This document shows positions 33,519 through 43,108 of a stretch of 63,491 bases of DNA, one piece after another. A program made the translations under genes and the position numbers. Numbering within the stretch: position 1 is the stretch's first letter; the number at the start of each line of letters is the position of its first letter. The DNA lies in assembly GCA_964570325.1 (NCBI GenBank), contig CAZMXS010000019.1, positions 1 to 63,491 on the forward strand, read 5' to 3'. The notes beneath the pieces were generated by a model. The model was not told where the DNA came from. It searched no databases and was given only the letters and a program-made list of their open reading frames with translations. Source of the DNA: CAZMXS01 sp964570325. Its GTDB lineage: Bacteria > Verrucomicrobiota > Kiritimatiellia > CAIQIC01 > CAZMXS01.

Positions 33519-34031
33519 CTAGGTCGGCTCCTCACCGCGAGCCATAACCACCTTGCCGGTGCGGACGAGTTCGATGATCTTGAACTTGCCCAACAAGCCG
33601 ATCATCGCGTCCAGCTTGTCCGAATTTCCTGTCACCTGAAGCATCATTGAGGCCGGTGTCAGATCAACGGTCTTGGCCCCAAAATGGTCGGCGATTTGCA
33701 GCACTTCCGTTCGCGAATCGGCCGTCGCGGCCACCTTGATCAACGCCAGTTCCTTCACCACCACATCTTCGCCGGTGTGGTCCACGCAGCGGACCACGTC
33801 CACCAGCTTGCTCACCTGCTGGATAATCTGGTTCAGGCCGGAGGGATCACCCGAACAGGTGATGGTCATCCGGGAATATTTACCATCCACCGACGCCGAG
33901 ACCACCAGCGAATCAATATTAAACCCGCGCCGGGCGAACACCAGCGCGATGCGCGCCAGCACGCCGGGTTTGTTGGTGACATAGACGCTTAACGTGTGCG
34001 CCGTGCTTCCGCTTTTCTGTATTTCTGCCAT
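33519..34031 (-). CDS. ilvN: Acetolactate synthase small (regulatory) subunit
   Basis: 170 residues. An N-terminal ACT domain (HTLSVYVTNKPGVLARIALVFARRGFNIDSL) is the valine-binding regulatory fold, followed by the ALS_ss C-terminal domain (ALIKVAATADSRTEVLQIADHFGAKTVD). It gives valine feedback control and activates the catalytic subunit. The length is typical of the ilvH/ilvN type. It lies 39 nt after ilvB. Confidence 0.96.
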   Translation of the reverse strand: MAEIQKSGSTAHTLSVYVTNKPGVLARIALVFARRGFNIDSLVVSASVDGKYSRMTITCSGDPSGLNQIIQQVSKLVDVVRCVDHTGEDVVVKELALIKVAATADSRTEVLQIADHFGAKTVDLTPASMMLQVTGNSDKLDAMIGLLGKFKIIELVRTGKVVMARGEEPT

Positions 34032-34070
34032 GGCCTAGCCCGCCTTCCTTGAATCGTTAAATACTGCGTT

Positions 34071-35801
34071 TCAGCCCACCTTGTCCGCGGCCTTGCGCGG
34101 CGGATCAATGATCATCTCATCCAGCGACTTGCCGGCCGGCACCATCGGAAACACATTGTGCTCCTTCTCGACCTCGCAGTTCACCACGCACGGCCCATCG
34201 TTGTATTCCAGCGCCCGGCTGATGATCTTCCGGACATCCGCCGCGCGTTTCAGGTGCATTCCGCGCGCACCGGTGTAGGCCTCGGCAATCTTCGCAAAGT
34301 CCGGATTGCCCTCCAAATCCACGCCGCTCTGCCGGTCCTCGTAAAACAGGGCCTGCCATTGGCGCACCATGCCGAGATAATGGTTGTTCATCACGAACAC
34401 CTTGACGGGCAACTTGTGATTACTGGCGGTAGCAAGTTCCGCCATCGTCATCTGAAACCCGCCATCACCCGAGATCGCCACCACCAACTCGCCCGGACGG
34501 CCACACTGCGCGCCCAACGCCGCGGGCAGCCCATACCCCATGGTCCCGGCTCCACCGGAACTTAGCCAGTTGTTGCGCTGGTCAATTTTGTAATACTGGG
34601 CCGCCCACATCTGGTGCTGGCCGACGTCCGTCGCCACCACCGCCTTGCCTCCGGTCAGCTCATAAAGTTCCTCGATCACGTGCTGGACCTTGAGCCCACC
34701 CTGCCGCTTGTAATGCAACGGATAGCGTTTCTTGTACCCCTGAAGCCGTTCCAGCCACTCCTTCGTATCCAGCCGCGCCACCAGCTTGTTCAAGCTCTCA
34801 ACCACTTCCCGCGCGTCGCCCACGCACCAGATGTCCGGCTTGATCATCTTGCCGATTTCAGCCGGATCAATGTCTATATGAATCTTAACCGCGTTGGGAC
34901 AGAAGGTCTGCGGCGTGCCGATGATCCGGTCATCATAGCGCGAACCAATGGACATGATCAGGTCGCACTCCACCACCGCCTTGTTCGCATACGCCGTCCC
35001 GTGCATACCCAGCATGCCCAGCGACAGCGGATGGGTTTCCGGAAACGCCCCCTTGCCCAGCAACGTCGTGGTCACCGGCGCGTTCAATTTCTCCGCCAAC
35101 TCCCGCACCGCTTGCGCCGCATCCGAGATAATCGCGCCCCGCCCGGCCAGCAACACCGGACGCCGCGACTTATTCAACGCCTGGGCAATCTGATCAATCG
35201 CATTCTTGTCCACCGTTATTCGGTCGGGGTTGTAGCCCGGCAAGTCGAGCTCTTCATTCAGATTGCCGGTGAATGGGCCGGCCGTGACATTCTTTGGCAA
35301 GTCAATCAGCACCGGACCCGGCCGGCCCGTCGTGGCAATGTGGAACGCCTCACGCACCACGCGCGGAATGTCGTTCGTGTTTTTAATAAGATAACTGTGC
35401 TTCACGATCGGCATCGTCATGCCGTAGATATCGGCTTCCTGAAACGCATCCTTGCCGATCATCCACGTCACCGCCTGCCCGGTCAGCACCACCATCGGCA
35501 CCGAGTCCATGTGCGCCGTCATTATGCCCGTCACCGTGTTCGTCGCCCCCGGCCCACTCGTCGCTAAAACCACAGCCGGCCGGCCCGTCGCACGCGCAAA
35601 ACCATCCGCCATGTGCGTCGCACTCTGTTCATGTCGCGCCAAGACGAACTTCAACTTGGTATTGGTTGTGACAAAAGCATCGAATATCGGGATTGTCACC
35701 CCACCCGGAATCCCGAAGATATACTGAATACCCTCGTTTTCAAGGCATTTAACCAATGTTTGAGCGCCATCTTGCTTTGTTTTGCTCATTTTATTCACCA
35801 T
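34071..35801 (-). CDS. ilvB: Acetolactate synthase large (catalytic) subunit
   Basis: 576 residues. It is a TPP-dependent enzyme condensing pyruvate (with pyruvate or 2-ketobutyrate) in branched-chain amino acid synthesis. Features are IFGIPGGVTIPIFDA, the catalytic Glu in LARHEQSATHMADGFAR, SGPGATNTVTG, and the TPP/Mg motif GDGGFQMTMAELATASNHK. The start at 35801 (MVNKMSK) has GGAG just upstream and lies about 23 nt after the predicted transcription start. A further in-frame start at 35858 falls on the -35 box and is impossible for that transcript; ATG 35789 is an alternative. Confidence 0.97.
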   Translation of the reverse strand: MVNKMSKTKQDGAQTLVKCLENEGIQYIFGIPGGVTIPIFDAFVTTNTKLKFVLARHEQSATHMADGFARATGRPAVVLATSGPGATNTVTGIMTAHMDSVPMVVLTGQAVTWMIGKDAFQEADIYGMTMPIVKHSYLIKNTNDIPRVVREAFHIATTGRPGPVLIDLPKNVTAGPFTGNLNEELDLPGYNPDRITVDKNAIDQIAQALNKSRRPVLLAGRGAIISDAAQAVRELAEKLNAPVTTTLLGKGAFPETHPLSLGMLGMHGTAYANKAVVECDLIMSIGSRYDDRIIGTPQTFCPNAVKIHIDIDPAEIGKMIKPDIWCVGDAREVVESLNKLVARLDTKEWLERLQGYKKRYPLHYKRQGGLKVQHVIEELYELTGGKAVVATDVGQHQMWAAQYYKIDQRNNWLSSGGAGTMGYGLPAALGAQCGRPGELVVAISGDGGFQMTMAELATASNHKLPVKVFVMNNHYLGMVRQWQALFYEDRQSGVDLEGNPDFAKIAEAYTGARGMHLKRAADVRKIISRALEYNDGPCVVNCEVEKEHNVFPMVPAGKSLDEMIIDPPRKAADKVG

Positions 35802-35830
35802 AATCTCCGGCTCACGAACAATTTTTACTG

Positions 35831-35858
35831 ATAATACGAATATCTTGAGTTTTGTCAA
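35831..35858 (-). promoter_or_regulatory. Sigma-70-type promoter of ilvBN
   Basis: On the minus strand a perfect TTGACA (-35) is followed after 16 nt by TATTAT (-10; 5 of 6 to consensus), within AT-rich sequence. The inferred start near 35824 leaves a ~23-nt leader with a GGAG ribosome binding site, too short for an attenuator. Confidence 0.75.
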
Positions 35859-36191
35859 CCAGCTTTTTTGATTTTTTATTTATATCATGATAAATCAATC
35901 CGCTTTTGTCGCAATATCTTTAGCATTATTGAAGAATATTGGCAATTGTTCAGCAGAGACGCGTCAGATTTTCGTCAATAATTACACATATTGTGGCAAA
36001 TATCAAATGCCATCAAATGATTCATTATGCTTTTGAGCATAATTGTGGAATGGGTCAAAGCGGAATGAGTGAAAAATGACGCAAAAAGGCGGATGCGGTT
36101 TTTTCCAATCATTGGAAAACTGCGCCTGCTTTTTTCCAATGATTGGAAAAACCGATTGGCGACTTGTGCTGGTAATGGCCGGAACTTGCGG
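35859..36191. other. AT-rich intergenic region upstream of ilvB
   Basis: About 330 bp without a credible gene. Composition is sharply AT-rich compared with the ~60% GC neighbours. It holds the upstream flank of the ilvB promoter, a 7-bp stem (ATTATGC/GCATAAT) with a 6-nt loop at 36024-36043, and the double palindrome at 36096-36154. The longest open frames in it (75-79 codons) have no recognisable content. Confidence 0.6.
36096..36154. repeat. Two 19-bp palindromes nested in a 59-bp inverted repeat
   Basis: TTTTCCAATCATTGGAAAA (36101-36119) and TTTTCCAATGATTGGAAAA (36132-36150) are each perfect palindromes around one central base, with centres 31 bp apart. With flanking CGG and CCG the two also form one large inverted repeat: arms 36096-36119 and 36130-36154 are identical except for one extra base in one arm, around the 10-nt GC-rich spacer CTGCGCCTGC. 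The element starts 38 nt beyond the stop of the PfkB gene and is ~240 bp upstream of the ilvB promoter. It could be a paired operator or a dispersed repeat. Confidence 0.75.
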
Positions 36192-37124
36192 TCAGCCGGC
36201 CTTCAGCATCTGCCGGAACAGGCAGGCGCGTTCTTCAATCTCCACCAGGTTGATGCGGGCCAGGCGTTCGAGGCTGAATTCTTCCACGCTGAATGATGCG
36301 ACGACGCTGCCGTAGAGCATAGCCTTGCGCAGCGCTTTTTCATCCACGCGGTTGTGGAGCGCCAACGCGCCCATGAAGCCACCGGCGAACGCGTCGCCCG
36401 CGCCCGTCGGATCGCGCACGTCCTCCAGGGGAAACGCCGGCATCAGGAACACACCCTTGGCGGAAAACAACATGCTGCCGTGTTCGCCCTTTTTGATCAG
36501 CACATAGCGCGGACCGAGACTTAACAAGCGCTGCGCGGCTTTGACCAGCGTATGATGCCCGCTGAGGTGACGCGCCTCCGACTCATTCAATGTCAGCATG
36601 TCCACGCAGCCGATTACTTTCAACAATTCGTCCTCGGTCTCGTTGATCCAGAGGTCCATGGTATCCATGACCACGAACTTCGGTTTGCGGACTTGATCGA
36701 GCACGTGCAACTGCAGGCTCGGCGAGATATTGCCCAGGAGGACATAAGGACTTTCGCGGTAACTCTCCGGCAGCTCGGGCGAAAAATCGCCAAATACATT
36801 CAGCTCCGTCTTCAGCGTGCGGCGCCGATCCATGTTATCCTCATACACCCCCGACCAACGGAAAGTGCGCCCCGGCTTGACCTGCAAGCCTTCCAAGTCA
36901 ACGCCAAACTTTTGATACAGACGCCGATAGGGTTTCGGAAAGTCACTGCCGACCACCCCCACCATGCCGACATGGGTGAAGAAAGAGGCGGCGGCGCAGG
37001 CATAACTCGCGGAACCGCCCAGAATGTCAGCGCGTTTAGCGTATGGTGTTTCAATCGTATCCACCGCCACGGACCCGACCACCACCAGGCGAACATTGTC
37101 TTGCTTGGAACCAGCTTTCTTCAT
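36192..37124 (-). CDS. PfkB-family sugar/nucleoside kinase, substrate unknown
   Basis: 310 residues. It is a ribokinase-fold kinase with N-terminal GGSASYACAAASFFTHVGMVG substrate-side motif and the PfkB signature DPTGAGDAFAGGFMG, including the catalytic Asp. An AAGGAG site lies 8 nt before the ATG. It follows gmhA by 44 nt on the same strand. That position raises the possibility of a heptose-phosphate kinase, but the sequence lacks features I recognise as HldE/HldA. Adenosine-kinase-like or fructokinase activity is equally possible. Confidence 0.8.
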   Translation of the reverse strand: MKKAGSKQDNVRLVVVGSVAVDTIETPYAKRADILGGSASYACAAASFFTHVGMVGVVGSDFPKPYRRLYQKFGVDLEGLQVKPGRTFRWSGVYEDNMDRRRTLKTELNVFGDFSPELPESYRESPYVLLGNISPSLQLHVLDQVRKPKFVVMDTMDLWINETEDELLKVIGCVDMLTLNESEARHLSGHHTLVKAAQRLLSLGPRYVLIKKGEHGSMLFSAKGVFLMPAFPLEDVRDPTGAGDAFAGGFMGALALHNRVDEKALRKAMLYGSVVASFSVEEFSLERLARINLVEIEERACLFRQMLKAG

Positions 37125-37168
37125 CGCACACTCCTTTGTGAATGGGGAATAGTGAAAGGTGAATGCGG

Positions 37169-37732
37169 CTATTGCAGGATCTCCTCGATCCGTTCACATA
37201 ACGCGTGAATAATCAAGGCATGGCCCTCCTGAATGCGCGGCGTCTGCGCCGTGGCGCCAACACACAACAACCGGTCCACAGCGCCGGCCAGCCGGCCGCC
37301 CAGGCCGCCGGTCAGACCAATGGTGAGGATGCCCATTTCGCGCGCCGCGGCCACGGCGCGCAGCACATTGGCGGCATTGCCGCTGGTTGAGATGGCAAGC
37401 AATGCGTCGCCCGGCTTCCCAAGCGCGCGCACCTGCTTTTCAAAAACCAGGTCAAAGGCATGGTCGTTGCCGATGCACGTCAGGATGGATGTGTCCGTGC
37501 TCAACGCCAGGCCGGCATAGGGGCGGCGGTCTTGGAGGAACCGGTTGACCAGTTCCGCGGCGAAATGCTGTGCGTCCGCGGCGCTGCCGCCATTACCGCA
37601 AGCCATCACCTTCCCCCCCGCGCGGATTCGCGCAGCCAGTTCATCGGCCAAGGCCTCAACAGCCGGGCGCAGCCGGCCGATCACTTCATCGGCCACGGCC
37701 AGATAATCCGCAGCGATCCGGTCCCAGTTCAT
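37169..37732 (-). CDS. gmhA: Phosphoheptose isomerase (SIS domain)
   Basis: 187 residues. It isomerises sedoheptulose 7-phosphate to D-glycero-D-manno-heptose 7-phosphate for LPS core synthesis. It shows the SIS fold with ACGNGGSAADAQHFAAELVNRF, ISTSGNAANVLRA and the C-terminal QEGHALIIHALCE, whose Glu/His belong to the GmhA active site. The length is normal. It lies 8 nt after the amaP unit's region in the opposite reading order (upstream of the PfkB gene). Confidence 0.92.
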   Translation of the reverse strand: MNWDRIAADYLAVADEVIGRLRPAVEALADELAARIRAGGKVMACGNGGSAADAQHFAAELVNRFLQDRRPYAGLALSTDTSILTCIGNDHAFDLVFEKQVRALGKPGDALLAISTSGNAANVLRAVAAAREMGILTIGLTGGLGGRLAGAVDRLLCVGATAQTPRIQEGHALIIHALCERIEEILQ

Positions 37733-37740
37733 GCGCGGGA

Positions 37741-38298
37741 TTATCCGGCCGTTGCTTCTTCGATCGAAGACGGCTGGTTCGCCACCGGCGTCTGCACGAT
37801 TTCCCTGACATTCACCTGAACACCGCGGATATCGGAAATGCCGAGGCTGTTATGAATGGTTTCACGCACACGATCCTGAAGCATGCGGCACAATTCGGGA
37901 ATCTGGGCGCCGGACTTGACCTTGACGTCCATGATGATCTCAATCGAGCCCTTACAGGGGCGCAGATCAGTGGTTATTTTGTCAATCGCAGCGAACTCGT
38001 GGTGCAACCGCCCGAGGAAATCGCGGATCGCGGCGATACTGATACTGACGCGCCCACCCTCATTATCAAATGAAAGGTATTCCTCCGGCGCTGATTCCCG
38101 CACCCCCGTCAGCAAGAATGCCACCAAGAGCGCCTCGAACACCACGCCGGCGGCCAGCATCAGGACGCGCTGCCCGAACATGAACTGGACGATCAGGATC
38201 CAGGCTTGCTCGTCCGATGCGCCATAGATCAGCACGCCGCCGCCGACCAGCAGCAGGACAAAAAGAATGATATAAACCACCACATGCAACGACTTCAT
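37741..38298 (-). CDS. amaP: Asp23 membrane-anchor-like protein AmaP
   Basis: 185 residues. Two N-terminal membrane helices (VVVYIILFVLLLVGGGVLIYG and VLMLAAGVVFEALLVAFLL) are followed by a cytoplasmic domain related to Asp23 (TDLRPCKGSIEIIMDVKVKSG). AmaP anchors Asp23 to the membrane in Gram-positives. The start was set at ATG 38298 because it overlaps the asp23 stop (ATGA) and has AGGAGG 10 nt upstream; ATG 38307 is too close to that site. It is co-translated with the Asp23-family gene. Confidence 0.85.
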   Translation of the reverse strand: MKSLHVVVYIILFVLLLVGGGVLIYGASDEQAWILIVQFMFGQRVLMLAAGVVFEALLVAFLLTGVRESAPEEYLSFDNEGGRVSISIAAIRDFLGRLHHEFAAIDKITTDLRPCKGSIEIIMDVKVKSGAQIPELCRMLQDRVRETIHNSLGISDIRGVQVNVREIVQTPVANQPSSIEEATAG

Positions 38299-38752
38299 GA
38301 CGGACATTCCTCCTGTGACGCAGCCTTCTGCTCCCCGGGCAACCGCACACTCTGCACAATCACGTTCACGGCTCGGACATTCTTGTTGGTCATCTGAGTT
38401 ATAGCCTGGCGCACATCATTTTGAATCCGCCAAGCCACCTGGGGAATGGCGATGCCGTATTCCAACACCACATGCAGGTCAACCCAGACATTGTTCTCCT
38501 CCACCTCGACATGGATGCCACGGTCCAGCGTCTTCTTGCCCAGCATCCCCGCCAGTCCATCCACCAGGTTGCCGCTCAACTCGACCACTCCGGGAATCTT
38601 GAGCGTGGTCAGGCGGGCGATCATCGCGATGACATTATTGTGAATCTGGATTGCGCCAAGGGCAGAACCTTCATCCATTGCCTCGGCAATCTCCACGCCG
38701 GCCGCCGTTCCCGCCGCCGGCCGCTCGTTCTTCTCGGTTAACGCATCCGCGC

Positions 38753-38756
<4 letters not shown>
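38295..38756 (-). CDS. Asp23/Gls24 (YqhY-like) envelope stress family protein
   Basis: 153 residues with the Asp23/DUF322 core: AIQIHNNVIAMIARLTTLKIPGV, VEVEENNVWVDLHVVLEYG, and IQNDVRQAI with VNVIVQSV. It is cytoplasmic, with no signal peptide. Its ATG overlaps the accC stop (ATGA) and its stop overlaps the amaP start. The accB-accC-Asp23 order is the one known for yqhY in Firmicutes, where it is linked to acetyl-CoA carboxylase function. A similar role here is inference. Confidence 0.88.
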
Positions 38757-40141
<1,385 letters not shown>

Positions 40142-40154
40142 GGCCATTCCGTTA

Positions 40155-40640
40155 TTACTTGGGCTCCACCAAGAACAAGGGCTGGCCGAATTGAACCGGG
40201 GTGGCGTTCTCGACGAGCACCTTACGGATAACCCCCTTGACCTCGGCCTTGATCTCGTTCATCACCTTCATCGCTTCAACGATACAAACGACCGTCTCCT
40301 TGTCTACCTCCTGCCCTACCGCGACATACGGCTCGGCGTCCGGAGAAGAAGCGCGATAGAAGGTGCCGACAATGGGCGACTTGACCGGGACGAGGTTGGC
40401 CTCTTCCGTCTTGGCCGGCGCGGCCTCTGCTGGCGGCGCGACCGGCGCGGTGGATACCGGCGCGGCCACCGGCGGCGCCGCCATCATCACGGGCGTGGCG
40501 GCGTGGGAAAGCACCACCTGCGGCTCGCTGCCATTGCGCCGTTTGATGGAAATGCGGAAGTTCTCCTCCTCGAGCTCGAACTCGCAGAGTTCATTTTCCT
40601 TCATCAATTCGATGATCCGCTTGATGTTTTTAATATCCAT
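40155..40640 (-). CDS. accB: Biotin carboxyl carrier protein of acetyl-CoA carboxylase
   Basis: 161 residues. An N-terminal helix (MDIKNIKRIIELMKENELCE) and a Pro/Ala-rich linker precede the C-terminal biotinyl domain, with the modified Lys in EAMKVMNE and the thumb region SSPDAEPYVAVG. It accepts carboxyl groups from AccC for malonyl-CoA synthesis. It is the first of the accB-accC-asp23-amaP series. Confidence 0.97.
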   Translation of the reverse strand: MDIKNIKRIIELMKENELCEFELEEENFRISIKRRNGSEPQVVLSHAATPVMMAAPPVAAPVSTAPVAPPAEAAPAKTEEANLVPVKSPIVGTFYRASSPDAEPYVAVGQEVDKETVVCIVEAMKVMNEIKAEVKGVIRKVLVENATPVQFGQPLFLVEPK

Positions 40641-40775
40641 AAGTTAGCTCCTCCCCCGCGGGCAGTACGGCACAACCCACCCTCGGCCGTTCGCATCATT
40701 TATTGTCCAATCGTGGCGCTGAATCTACCAACCGCGCCGGGCTTTGTCCACCCGCAAGCCACATGAACTCTGCCC

Positions 40776-41906
40776 TCAACCAAGGTCCACCGTAAAACCT
40801 GCCGGGCGGCGCGGGAGCGGCGGCGGTTTTCGGCGCGCGTCGCGCGCCTCTTGAACGACAAGGTAGCGGCCGATATCCGCCATCGTCAGCAGGCCCACCA
40901 CGCGCCCGCTTTCCAATACCGGGAAGACCGCCTGTTCCAGCGTGCCCAGGCTGGGATAGGCCTTTTCCAGTTCCGTCGCGGGGCTGAGACTAATGAACCG
41001 GGTCTGCATGATATCGCCGACGCGCGCCGCTCCGCCCAGCCGATGCAGCGCGGCGAGCCAATCCGCGCGCGGCAGGATGCCGACCGGATAGCCGTCCACC
41101 GTCACGGGAAAATCCTCCTGTTTTCGGTGATAGACATATTCCAGGCAGCGTTCGAGCCGATCGTCCGGATGCAAGCAGACGAAATCCGTCAGCATTACGT
41201 CGCGCACCAGCACCGCATGCAACAGGTGCCTTACGCGCACGGCGTGCTCCTCCGTGCCGGCTCCGAGGAAGACGAAGAATCCGATAAACATCAGGAATAA
41301 GTTGTGCATAAAGCCGAAAATGATAAACGCCACCGCTAGAAACTGGCCGACGGCGGCCGCCCAGGCAGTGGCCCGGGGGTATGGCAGAAAAGTGGCCAGG
41401 AAACTGCGCAGAATTCGCCCCCCATCCATCGGGAAAGCGGGAATCAGGTTGAACGCCACGAGCAGGAAATTGGCCTGGGTCAGTTGCGCCAGCAGTTCAG
41501 CGCCGGATCGCGGGAAGGCCTCGGCCAGGGCGAAGGTCGGCCAGCGACCCCGCAGGGCCGCCAGCAGCAACGCAATGACCAGGTTCACCAGCGGTCCAGC
41601 CACGGCAACCAGGAACTCCTGGCGCGGCTGATCCGGCAGCGCGCGCATGCTGGCGACGCCGCCGATCGGCAACAGCGTAATACTGCGGACCTCACCGCCA
41701 AAATGAATGGCCACGAGGCTATGGCCCAATTCGTGCAACACAATGCAGGCGAAAAGGCCTAGAATCAGCGCCAGCGCCCAAAGGCTGCCGGCCGGACCAT
41801 CCACCTCCCACCCGACCCAAGCGATCCAAAGCAACACGAGCAGAAAAGTGACATGCAGGCGGATGGCCACGCCAAAGACGCGGCCGGCAGGCACTGACCA
41901 TTTCAT
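40776..41906 (-). CDS. Site-2-type M50 membrane protease with CBS pair
   Basis: 376 residues. There are six hydrophobic segments. The zinc site is HELGH at 58-62 in the third segment, with the second motif FNLIPAFPMDGGR (Asp161) supplying the third ligand. Two CBS domains (~238-355: DVMLTDFVCLHPDDRLERCL, DIMQTRFISLSPATELEKAY) may sense adenine nucleotides. This is the SpoIVFB-like/Rip3-type architecture. The start overlaps the stop of the O-antigen ligase gene (ATGA). Its substrate is unknown. Confidence 0.9.
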   Translation of the reverse strand: MKWSVPAGRVFGVAIRLHVTFLLVLLWIAWVGWEVDGPAGSLWALALILGLFACIVLHELGHSLVAIHFGGEVRSITLLPIGGVASMRALPDQPRQEFLVAVAGPLVNLVIALLLAALRGRWPTFALAEAFPRSGAELLAQLTQANFLLVAFNLIPAFPMDGGRILRSFLATFLPYPRATAWAAAVGQFLAVAFIIFGFMHNLFLMFIGFFVFLGAGTEEHAVRVRHLLHAVLVRDVMLTDFVCLHPDDRLERCLEYVYHRKQEDFPVTVDGYPVGILPRADWLAALHRLGGAARVGDIMQTRFISLSPATELEKAYPSLGTLEQAVFPVLESGRVVGLLTMADIGRYLVVQEARDARRKPPPLPRRPAGFTVDLG

Positions 41907-43090
41907 GCCGCGTCCTCCGCGGTCGGCGAGACTGGGCGCGCCGCATTGGCCACGCCGAAAAGCAAGCAGACCAGCATCAGGATTTCGCTATCGCCAAAAT
42001 TATACTCCACCAAGCCGTTGAACATCAGACCGGCAAAAGCCCCGAGCGTACCCAGCCCAATCCAAGCCGAGCGGTCATCATTCATCGCCGCCTGCCGGTA
42101 ACGCCGGAACATCAGTGCGGCCGACATCGCCATCCACACGCCCCAGATGCAGACACCCAGCCGGCCCATTTCCAAGGCCACTTGCAGGAGATTGTTGTGC
42201 AGGTGATTGAGTTCCGGCTGAATATAACCGGGATAGACCTTGAAATCCTCATGTTCCGAAGCGCCGTAGCCGATGCCGTGCGGATACTCGCGCAGCAGCA
42301 CGGGCGCGACCCGCGTCCAGAGCACATAGCGGCCACCCGGCTTCTGCGACCATTCCTGGCGGATATCCTCCAGACGCGCGCGCGTCTGTGGCAGCAACAA
42401 AATGAGCGCCGCGCCGGCCAGGATGACGCCGACCAGGCGCCGACGGCCGGAGACCAGCCCCATCATCAGCGCCGCCAGGGCGAACGCCAACCACGCGCCG
42501 CGCTTGAAGTGGATCAGCAGGCCGAACGTGGCCAGCCACAACAGCACCGCCAGTTGCAGGCGATGCCGTGGAAAAACCCGCAGGATCCAGGCGCCCAGCA
42601 GAAAACACAGCGCGACCAAGTACATTTGCGGATCGCGCATATTACCGGTGTCGTACAACGCCACACCATGCAGCATCTCCCATGGCACGCGAACAAGATC
42701 AATCACCCCCAGCAGCGCCGTCCCGCCGACATAAGCCGCGACCAGCGGGAAACCCGGATGCCATTCGCCGCCGGAAACGTCATTGAAAACCGTCCCAATC
42801 GCAAAGATCAGCGCCAGGAACAGGAGTCGGCTGGACTTATCCAGCGTTTCGAGCGGCCGCAGCCCCCAGCACGCGCTCAACAGCGCCAGCGCGGCGAAAG
42901 CGGCGGCCGGCCAGAACAGCGGGCTGCGCATCCAACTCCAGTCCCGGCGGGCGCCCATAAGAAAAGCCCAGTTGAAGATGGCCAGATAGGCAAAGAGTTC
43001 CGCCAGCGAAATCGAGATCGGCAGACTGCAGGCGAACAGCAACAAAAGGCTGCGCGCCGTGTGCTCATACCATGGCCGGCTGGTGTTCAA
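41903..43090 (-). CDS. O-antigen ligase/polymerase family membrane protein
   Basis: 395 residues with 10-12 membrane helices and one large periplasmic loop (residues ~240-290) carrying LREYPHGIGYGASEHEDF and ELNHLHNNLLQVALEMG, the Wzy_C/WaaL catalytic-loop pattern with His before NNxLQ. It probably joins O-antigen (or another glycan) to lipid A-core. The start is a TTG preceded by AAAGGAAA; no ATG is available near the first membrane helix. It is coupled to the M50 protease gene. Confidence 0.8.
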   Translation of the reverse strand: MNTSRPWYEHTARSLLLLFACSLPISISLAELFAYLAIFNWAFLMGARRDWSWMRSPLFWPAAAFAALALLSACWGLRPLETLDKSSRLLFLALIFAIGTVFNDVSGGEWHPGFPLVAAYVGGTALLGVIDLVRVPWEMLHGVALYDTGNMRDPQMYLVALCFLLGAWILRVFPRHRLQLAVLLWLATFGLLIHFKRGAWLAFALAALMMGLVSGRRRLVGVILAGAALILLLPQTRARLEDIRQEWSQKPGGRYVLWTRVAPVLLREYPHGIGYGASEHEDFKVYPGYIQPELNHLHNNLLQVALEMGRLGVCIWGVWMAMSAALMFRRYRQAAMNDDRSAWIGLGTLGAFAGLMFNGLVEYNFGDSEILMLVCLLFGVANAARPVSPTAEDAA

Positions 43091-43108
43091 ACCGGTTTCC
43101 TTTTGCCT

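Noticed and set aside
35802..35830. Attenuator or riboswitch leader for ilvB
   Set aside because: The promoter leaves only about 23 nt before the start codon, too short for such a leader.
35802..35858. Extended ilvB start at 35858
   Set aside because: That TTG coincides with the -35 hexamer of the ilvB promoter and adds residues without family match.
36096..36154. Double palindrome as intrinsic terminator of the PfkB gene
   Set aside because: Arms are A/T-rich with a one-base centre, no U-tract after a GC stem; better explained as operator or repeat.
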